A stretch of DNA of 29,712 nt. Source: Didymodactylos carnosus (Eukaryota > Rotifera > Eurotatoria > Philodinida > Philodinidae). Where the stretch lies: contig CAJNOQ010001645.1 in NCBI GenBank assembly GCA_905250885.1, forward strand, positions 1 through 29,712. Direction: 5' to 3'. Shown piece by piece: positions 23,796 to 29,712 of the stretch. The notes beneath the pieces are model-generated. The model had not been told where the DNA came from, ran no database searches, and saw nothing but the letters and a program-made list of their open reading frames with translations. Made by a program: the position numbers and the translations under genes. The first letter of the stretch is position 1. The number at the start of each line of letters is the position of its first letter.

Positions 23796-25329
23796 ATCAG
23801 TGACATTGTAACATGTGATCAACGTTGTCCAATTTTTCTTTATTGTTGTTAATGTTCAGCTTCTATGTGTGTACAGAGTGTGAGAATATGCTCTGAAGAA
23901 ATGAATCAATTCGAAACTTGTCCATCAGTATCCTGTGCATTTACTCCAAGTTTAGATCGTTGATAAATGACAGAATATGTACTAATCATCCAACCCTACT
24001 GTTTTCTTACATACTTTAATTAGTGTTCTAAATTCTACCTTATAGGTAGTTAATTAATAGAGATAGCAGTATGATGAACTAATGAAATGTAAGACAAGTG
24101 CTATACTATTGTGTAGTGGTTTCTATGACAACTCATAAATATGATCTCGAAGTTTTTTTTATTCTGAACTAAAAATAGTACATATGACCTCAATTATCTT
24201 TTTACTCTAATGTTTTTTTTTCCCTGTTCTTTGTCATTTGCTAGAATTTACGGATTCAATTTGTTAACTCTCCTTCCCATTGAATAATCGCTTTTATTAT
24301 TGTTCAGAATAATCATGTTTTACGTTGTGTTTCGACCAACCTTGTTTGCTTGTTTTGTTTTCTTGTATTTTCCAAAGAAAAATCGATCGTTATTTATTTA
24401 TTTTGATCTGTTACAAGTCTCTCACTCACCTATTCTCGTTTGGAGCTATATTATTCCTATTTCTTCTACTATTTTTTCTTTTTTTTGTTGATATTATTTT
24501 TTTTTTTCAATGTATAAATTATTTACAGTGATCAACTGATATGTTTTAAGATTAACAATTAAAAAAAGAATAAAATTTTCTTTCTTTCCAAGTTTTTGTT
24601 ATTTCATCTCATGCATAAATAAAACATTAAGAGTCCAAATTTCTAGAAGATGCAACCAATGATAATCACTTTTTATCCATGTTCAGACATAATATTAATT
24701 GAGATATTCTATCATCATGTGAAATAGGAATAAAAAATGAACGCTTTTCTTGTTGATTAAATTCCGCGGTAGAAGAGAAGTAAGTTTCATTATCTACTGC
24801 TGCGTTCAGAATTTAATTTGGTAAAAAAAGTCTCTTATTCTGATAACAGAAGAAATCATTTTTGTAAGATGAGTCTTTATATTTATTAGGTTTACTTTTC
24901 TTCTACATTTTCTACTAGACAATTTCTATAATATGGACAATATTGAAATATTCTGTACCCTTTTGTTAGAGAAAACGGAAACAGTATAAGTTTCTTTGTG
25001 ATTTATTTAAACGTTTACGGCTACGTTTTCTACTGAAAAACAAAGAGCATAGATAAAAATGAAAAATTCGAGCATCTGATTTTCTTATATAAAAGCTGAC
25101 TGACCATTTGCCAACGTTTCGTTTTAGTTTTAATTTTGTGTATTTTATTTCAATAATAACATATTGTATTGTGTATAATTAAAGATGAGTTCATTTATAG
25201 CGTCACCATTTTACTACCATTTTCTCCTGATTACACTCAGCGTCTACTTCTCATTTCTTATTTTAACAAGAAAATGGCAGTACTTGTTCTCGTCGGCAAT
25301 AAACAAACTTTTATAATATAATAATTGTT
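23796..25329. other. Intergenic, ATP9 3' side
   Basis: About 1.5 kb of very AT-rich DNA with long T runs (24150-24540) and no supported gene. The first few hundred bases should include the ATP9 3' UTR. A short open frame at 25185-25316 begins MSSFIASPFYY and looks membrane-like from T-rich composition alone; I do not call it a gene. The 3' end of this interval runs into the actin pseudogene, whose left edge is not sharp. Confidence 0.5.
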
Positions 25330-26020
25330 TCCAACGATGTCTGACGAGAATAATCCTGTCACCATAACTGGCAATGGCTGAGCTATTATGTTGTTTAGTG
25401 TTTTCTTTTGAGAGAAAGTGTTTTGAGCAGACAATATTTCGTGAACGAATTCGGTGCACTCTGTAGTTTTTCTCAAAATTGTCAACGTTAGAATGGGACA
25501 AAAAAAATTTTACGTTGGGAACGACGCACAATTGAAACTGGAATATTGACATTAAACATGCCATCGTCACGAACTGCGGTAATATAGTAAAGATTTGACA
25601 TCACTTATTTTTCAATGAGTTAAAAGTTGAACATTTGGTTTTGCTCAGCGAAGGACCATTGGATACGACAACAAATCGTGAAAAAATGGCACCAGTCATG
25701 TTTCAAACGTTTAGTACGTCATGTGTATATCCGACGATAGAGAAGAATGAAAACATTTATTTTATCGTTGCAGTTCGAACTATAGTATGATCGATTCAGG
25801 TGATGATGTTACGCTGGTAGTGTTTTAACCAACTATCTTCTAAGAATCTTAACCGAATTTAACTATTCATTCGCGACAACAACCGAATGTGAAATGATGC
25901 AAGATATCAAAGAGAAATTCTGTTATGTTGCGTTGAATTTCGATGATGGAGTTCTGATGATCTAATATTCAAAAGTGAATATGGTGAAAGTGGAACAACG
26001 ATCATGCTCAAAAAAACATA
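25330..26020 (+). pseudogene. Actin pseudogene, deleted and frameshifted
   Basis: Four blocks on the plus strand match actin in the correct order. At 25537-25563 TGILTLNMP corresponds to RGILTLKYP. At 25581-25746, [18 protein letters not shown] and then [13 protein letters not shown] match the actin stretch KIWHHTFYNEL...NREKM, with the tryptophan codon now TGA. At 25784-25813, MIDSGDDVT matches VMDSGDGVT of the nucleotide loop. At 25828-25950, [10 protein letters not shown] and then [15 protein letters not shown] match actin TDYLMKILTE...DIKEKLCYVALDF. A weaker SGTTIM at 25989-26006 may be the SGGTTM motif. Between blocks, tens of codons are missing, the frame shifts and stops occur. An N-terminal portion around 25330-25390 aligns only loosely. 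No introns are seen within blocks, so a retroposed origin is possible but unproven. It cannot encode a working actin. Confidence 0.85.
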
Positions 26021-26520
26021 AATGTATATTATTTGTACTAGCGTACGCCATTTTTATGCTGTCAATAGTAGATCTATGAGTTATTTTTGTAAAAAAAAAG
26101 CTTAATTGAATGTTTTTTAAATTCTGTTTACTGACTTAACGATCATTGGTGAAAAATATCGTTCGATTGTCTTAATTAAACGATATAAATTCAATTTAGC
26201 TGTGTTTTGTTAGTAGGTTATTATACAGATAAGATAAGAAAGAGAATTGAACGTTTTCCGATGCAATCTCGCGTTATATACTCAAGAAAATAGCTTGTCT
26301 TTTGTTTTATAAATGTTTTTATTCCTACTTATAATGAATCAATAGTTGTACTGAATGCGTTAGAACTTATTGCTGAAAGTTGATTCTCTATCAACTGCAA
26401 ATACTTGAATGTGTAAAGATACCTTGAATATAGCGAATATCCATGCTAACTATGCTCCGATTTCTGTTTGGAAATGGAGAATACGAAAAATGTCTTCATG
26501 TAAATATTTTTTGTTCATAT

Positions 26521-26528
26521 TTTTCTAG
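26521..26528 (+). promoter_or_regulatory. Candidate 3' splice (or trans-splice) acceptor before TM2D3
   Basis: T-rich sequence ending TTTTCTAG lies 13 bp upstream of the preferred TM2D3 start codon. No good donor within a plausible short intron is visible just upstream. It may receive a distant 5' UTR exon or a spliced leader. Spliced-leader trans-splicing is established in rotifers, but its use here is inference. Confidence 0.4.
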
Positions 26529-26541
26529 AAACGATGACCAT

Positions 26542-27195
26542 ATGACCTATGTTACCAAACTATTATTCTGTCGAGTTATAAACCGATTAATATTTTTTTG
26601 TCTATGTTTATCAAGTTTAATTACTAATGTTAAATCAATAAATCGTCAATGTCTTCAGATTGGTCTAATATATTGTCAAGATGTTCCAGTTGAGTGTTTA
26701 GATTGTCTATTAGAAGTAGATTGTGTATACGGTCAGATAATATCCACAAAATGTATAATGTTAAATGGAACATGTTTGGTATCCTCTACATCCAGTATGA
26801 AAGTTCGAGAATTTGAAAAGAATTACACATGTCGTTATTGTTATCAAGTACCATTAGATAATCACACGTGTACACCGTATTTACAATGTAAGAAAAACGA
26901 TTATTATCAGTCAAATTGTACAATTGATTCAAATATTCTCTGTTTGGGTTCAAGAACATTTTATCGAAATGTTGAATGTAGTTTTACAAGTGGATATCGT
27001 ACACGAACGGTGTTTATTTTGAGTGTGCTCCTAGGAGGATTTGGTGTTGATCGATTTTATTTAGGACAAGTGAAAGAAGGATTTGGAAAGATTTTTTCAT
27101 TCGGAGGATTGGGTGTATGGACATTAATTGATTCGATACTTATCGCTTGTGGATATTTGACGCCAGAAGATGGAAGTGTGTACATCACGACTTAA
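26542..27195 (+). CDS. TM2D3: TM2 domain-containing protein 3 (almondex homologue)
   Basis: A single uninterrupted exon encodes 217 residues. Residues 1-32 (MTYVTKLLFCRVINRLIFF...) look like a signal peptide. A cysteine-rich extracellular region follows, with the family's spaced cysteines (VECLDCLLEVDCVYG, YTCRYCYQVP, CLGSRTFYRNVEC) and several NxT/S sites. The end is a TM2 domain: a first membrane helix (VFILSVLLGGFGV), the DRFYLGQ motif (Asp170-Arg-Phe) in the loop, a second helix (GLGVWTLIDSILIACGY) and the TM2D3-type terminus PEDGSVYI. In Drosophila the homologue almondex supports Notch signalling; its biochemical role is not settled. An ATG 33 codons upstream (26443) is also in frame. 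I prefer 26542 because it places the signal peptide at the terminus, and because TTTTCTAG, a strong 3' splice site, lies at 26521-26528 between the two. TM2D1 and TM2D2 fit less well. Confidence 0.92.
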   Translation: MTYVTKLLFCRVINRLIFFCLCLSSLITNVKSINRQCLQIGLIYCQDVPVECLDCLLEVDCVYGQIISTKCIMLNGTCLVSSTSSMKVREFEKNYTCRYCYQVPLDNHTCTPYLQCKKNDYYQSNCTIDSNILCLGSRTFYRNVECSFTSGYRTRTVFILSVLLGGFGVDRFYLGQVKEGFGKIFSFGGLGVWTLIDSILIACGYLTPEDGSVYITT

Positions 27196-27744
27196 AAGTT
27201 TTATAAAAGTCTTTTCTTTTGTATAGTACGTATGTTCTTGTTAACGTTATTGTTGTTATTTTTGTTTTATTGTTAAACATAAATCATATTTTCTTATCTA
27301 ATGCATTTATTATAAATAGAATATTGGAAAAATGTTTAGTTATATTTACTTGGATAGGAAATACGATCTTTTTCAGATAAACAACTGTAATGTTTCCATT
27401 TAACGATTTTGGATTGGTCGACTGGTATTAACATCAAGTAATTTTTAGAATTTTTTTTACTAAAACTGACGCACAGCTGGTATATGAAACACTAGCCGAG
27501 ATTGCTGTAGAGATCAATGTCTTGGGATTGGAAAGTAATATCTGTTCTATATGATAGTTATAAAAGTGTAGTCTTCTGATTGAGTAGAGATAGACGTGCT
27601 ATAAACTATAAATAGAACAAACTGATCGAAAAGTAGAATACAACTATCTGACTACGAGAAAGGCTCAATAGAAACTTAATTCGTTTAAGTGGTACTGAAT
27701 GACGCTCGTATAAAAACGAAAATGTTGAAAATGAGAATGAATGC
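27196..27744. other. TM2D3 3' flank
   Basis: About 550 bp of AT-rich DNA after the TM2D3 stop codon, with no gene or structured element recognised. It should carry the TM2D3 3' UTR. The last bases abut the target-site duplication of the MITE. Confidence 0.5.
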
Positions 27745-28128
27745 GACGGATTCAGCGGCGTATCCAGGGGGAGGGGGCAAATGGGCAATTGCTCATTTCA
27801 TTTGGAGATTTGTCCATTGTAATTTTTATTAGTAAGTTTTTGCCCATTGAAATTTTACTTAGTAGATATACTCATGCGGTTTTTTTTTGTATAATCCTTA
27901 GAAAGATATATGTAAGAGTGCCTATAGATAGAATTGTTTGTTTATTTTTGAATTAGAATCTAATTCAAAAATTAAAAGAATCTCATTTCATTTTTTTGTG
28001 TTCTTTTTGGACCAAAAATCTTTTGGCCCATCGACAAAAACCTTGCCCATTTTGCCCATCGTTTTTTTCCGATACAATAGAAGTTTGCCCATTGGACTAA
28101 AAATCCTGGTTACGCCGCTGGACGGATT
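27745..28128. mobile_element. hAT-like MITE with 8-bp target-site duplication
   Basis: The element proper is 27753-28120 (368 bp). Its terminal inverted repeats are CAGCGGCGTATCCAGG on the left and the reverse complement of CAGCGGCGTAACCAGG on the right, 15 of 16 matching. Exact 8-bp direct repeats GACGGATT flank it at 27745-27752 and 28121-28128. An 8-bp duplication plus a terminus beginning CAG is typical of hAT DNA transposons, so a hAT transposase supplied in trans probably mobilised it. Subterminal and internal copies of TGCCCATT or its complement (near 27778, 27840, 28043, 28052 and 28085) may be transposase-binding repeats. There is no transposase gene inside. Confidence 0.9.
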
Positions 28129-29433
28129 ATATCGATAAATTAAAATTTAAATTAAAATTTAATTAACAGAAGATTCTTTCATTCTCAGTTTACAGTTCTG
28201 ACGTATTATTTTTTAACCAGACGCTAATTGGCAGATATAAAATGAGAAAAGAATCTTTAACAAGATAATTACATGAGGAACATAAGAAATGATACTGATT
28301 CGTCCTCCTTTTCTCGCTTTTGCTTGTGCATAATATATTTATCTTAGGTAAGCGAGTTAAGGCAAAGATTTTACTGTCTTGAGTTTCCACTTCTTCTCTT
28401 TTCATTCACGCACATACTAGACAGATTTCATAATTTTCTATGTTTAGTTACTTTTACGAAATAGTTAAAGAATGATTGGTTTTTCTCATTTCGGTTATGT
28501 ATTGTTTATTAATATCTGAACTTCAATTTTTCGTTGAAGGAAACACTAAATGTACGTCTACAGTAAAAATAACAGAGACAATCTGTCGATAATTTGTTTT
28601 TCACTTTATTATGAAAAACTCTGCTAGCCAATAGTTTTGGGCTATTGAGCAAGTCAAGATAACGAGTTCTATTTTATTGTTTTGTTTTTTTATTTCAAAC
28701 TATAGTCTTCGCGGAAGAAGACAACACTCCTCAGTTTTCAAGATTGAGATATGACCAAAATGAAATTCCTTACGGACAACATCTAATGTCATAAGATATG
28801 TTAAAAAGATAATTGTGGTTCAACTTGATAAAATTTTTTAACAAATGAAATGAGAGCATTTCCAATAAGAGAAAAATCGATGCACTTTTCTAACGGATAT
28901 ATGCCGATTATCTAAACCTCGGAGCCTAGAGATTTTCGAACATGCTGAATCTATTGGTGATGTTAGTTTTCTCTGATTCTGACTTTCATAATGTGATTCT
29001 GGAAAACTTGCATCTTGACTTGACAAGTCTTGGGGGCATCTTTATTTAAAATTCAGTGGGGAATGAAATTCTCTTTGAATACGCTCATTGGATAGCGCAA
29101 ATCTTTCTCCATCTAAAAATGTAGTTTTGATTGAAAAACTATTTTGTTTAAAGGATTTCTAGAAGATCTTTAATGAAAAAGCAAAATTTTTCTAGAGATT
29201 TTCACTACTAAACTGAGATAGAAAGTTAAATTTTTTTAATGTTCGCTTTGAACTGGTTTAACCATGTAGTTTAAACTTATAAGGTTGCCAAAGTCAGATC
29301 CAATTACAAAAAGGTTTTCTATTTGGTTTCTAGAAAACCTTTAGAAAACATCGATAGAAAAAGTAGAATTTAATCAAAAATTAATGTTTTGCATATCTGG
29401 CAGATAAAACAGCCATTTTATTACAAATCTACT
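28129..29433. other. Intergenic, no supported gene
   Basis: About 1.3 kb of AT-rich DNA with short random open frames only. A small hairpin, GGTTTTCTATTTGG followed by TTCTAGAAAACC, lies at about 29312-29339. No homology to a known family is recognised. Confidence 0.5.
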
Positions 29434-29712
29434 CAAACTCAAACTTTCTATCACATCATCATTGCTGATGGTGCCGATTTTTTGGAGACCACTATAATTT
29501 TTTATCTTTACATTTTCAAATGTTCAGACTACATGGAAACATAGATTATCGACTACGCTGATTATCCTGGTAACATTTATTCTCTCATAACTCTTCACTC
29601 TATCAATTGTTGCTTGTATCACTTTGGTTTGATTCTATTGGAAAATCACATCTTTATATCCAAGGTCAGTGGAACTTCTAGAACGAATCAAATGTTACCG
29701 AGTTTGAGTTTG
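29434..29712. repeat. Inverted repeat pair reaching the window edge
   Basis: CAAACTCAAACT at 29434-29445 is exactly inverted as AGTTTGAGTTTG at 29701-29712, the last bases of the window. If the match continues beyond the edge (the left side extends outward as ACT), this could be a small inverted-repeat element of about 280 bp. A short internal pair, GTAACATTT near 29570 and AAATGTTAC near 29690, is also inverted. Low-complexity chance pairing cannot be excluded. Confidence 0.3.

Noticed and set aside
24300-24531. Two overlapping Phe-rich open frames
   Set aside because: They come from T-rich sequence downstream of ATP9; apparent membrane character reflects base composition only.
25244-25570. 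Minus-strand open frame of 108 codons
   Set aside because: It lies largely antisense to the actin pseudogene and its left flank; the translation resembles no family.
26443-26541. Upstream in-frame ATG for TM2D3
   Set aside because: Using it would bury the signal peptide behind 33 hydrophilic or mixed residues, and a likely 3' splice site lies between the two ATGs.
27606-28138. Several short open frames around the MITE
   Set aside because: They run across the element ends and its non-coding interior, so they are not a transposase or a host gene.

Overview
The window reads as AT-rich nuclear DNA from an animal. It carries four recognisable eukaryotic genes. Three are split by mostly short GT-AG introns (about 50-80 nt, a few of several hundred nt), and one, a TM2D3-like gene, has an unbroken coding exon. 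TM2D3 and CEP97 homologues point to a metazoan. Compact spacing, low GC, tiny introns and scattered decayed transposons fit a bdelloid rotifer (Adineta/Rotaria type), but that placement is inference; no marker here proves it.

Layout from left to right. 1-815 holds clusters of the palindrome AAGATCTT around a hairpin-rich segment, and 816-3518 has no gene I can support. 3519-11753 (minus) is a 24-exon CEP97-like centrosomal gene: an LRR domain with a CEP97-type C-terminal cap, then a disordered region, a coiled coil, a fibronectin type III domain and a long low-complexity tail. 12150-14345 (minus) is a 5'-truncated APE-type LINE with one in-frame stop. 14346-15062 has a tentative nuclear-receptor-like coding remnant and a large imperfect inverted repeat. 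16339-17978 (minus) is cytosolic malate dehydrogenase (8 exons). 18070-18497 is a tandem duplication of about 214 bp just upstream of it. 19633-23795 (plus) is a class-2 P4-ATPase of the ATP9/Neo1 group (10 exons, all introns in phase 1). 25330-26020 (plus) is a decayed actin pseudogene. 26542-27195 (plus) is TM2D3/almondex. 27753-28120 is a 368-bp hAT-like MITE with an exact 8-bp target duplication. The right end contains a possible second small inverted-repeat element cut by the window edge.

The genes are unrelated housekeeping or cell-biology functions (centriole cap/ciliogenesis, NAD-linked malate metabolism, endosomal lipid asymmetry, Notch-related membrane protein), each with its own transcription unit. 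I see no sign that they form a pathway. No clearly new multi-gene system is visible. The most unusual items are the CEP97-FN3 architecture, the long inverted repeat next to the LINE, the actin pseudogene and the cleanly delimited MITE.
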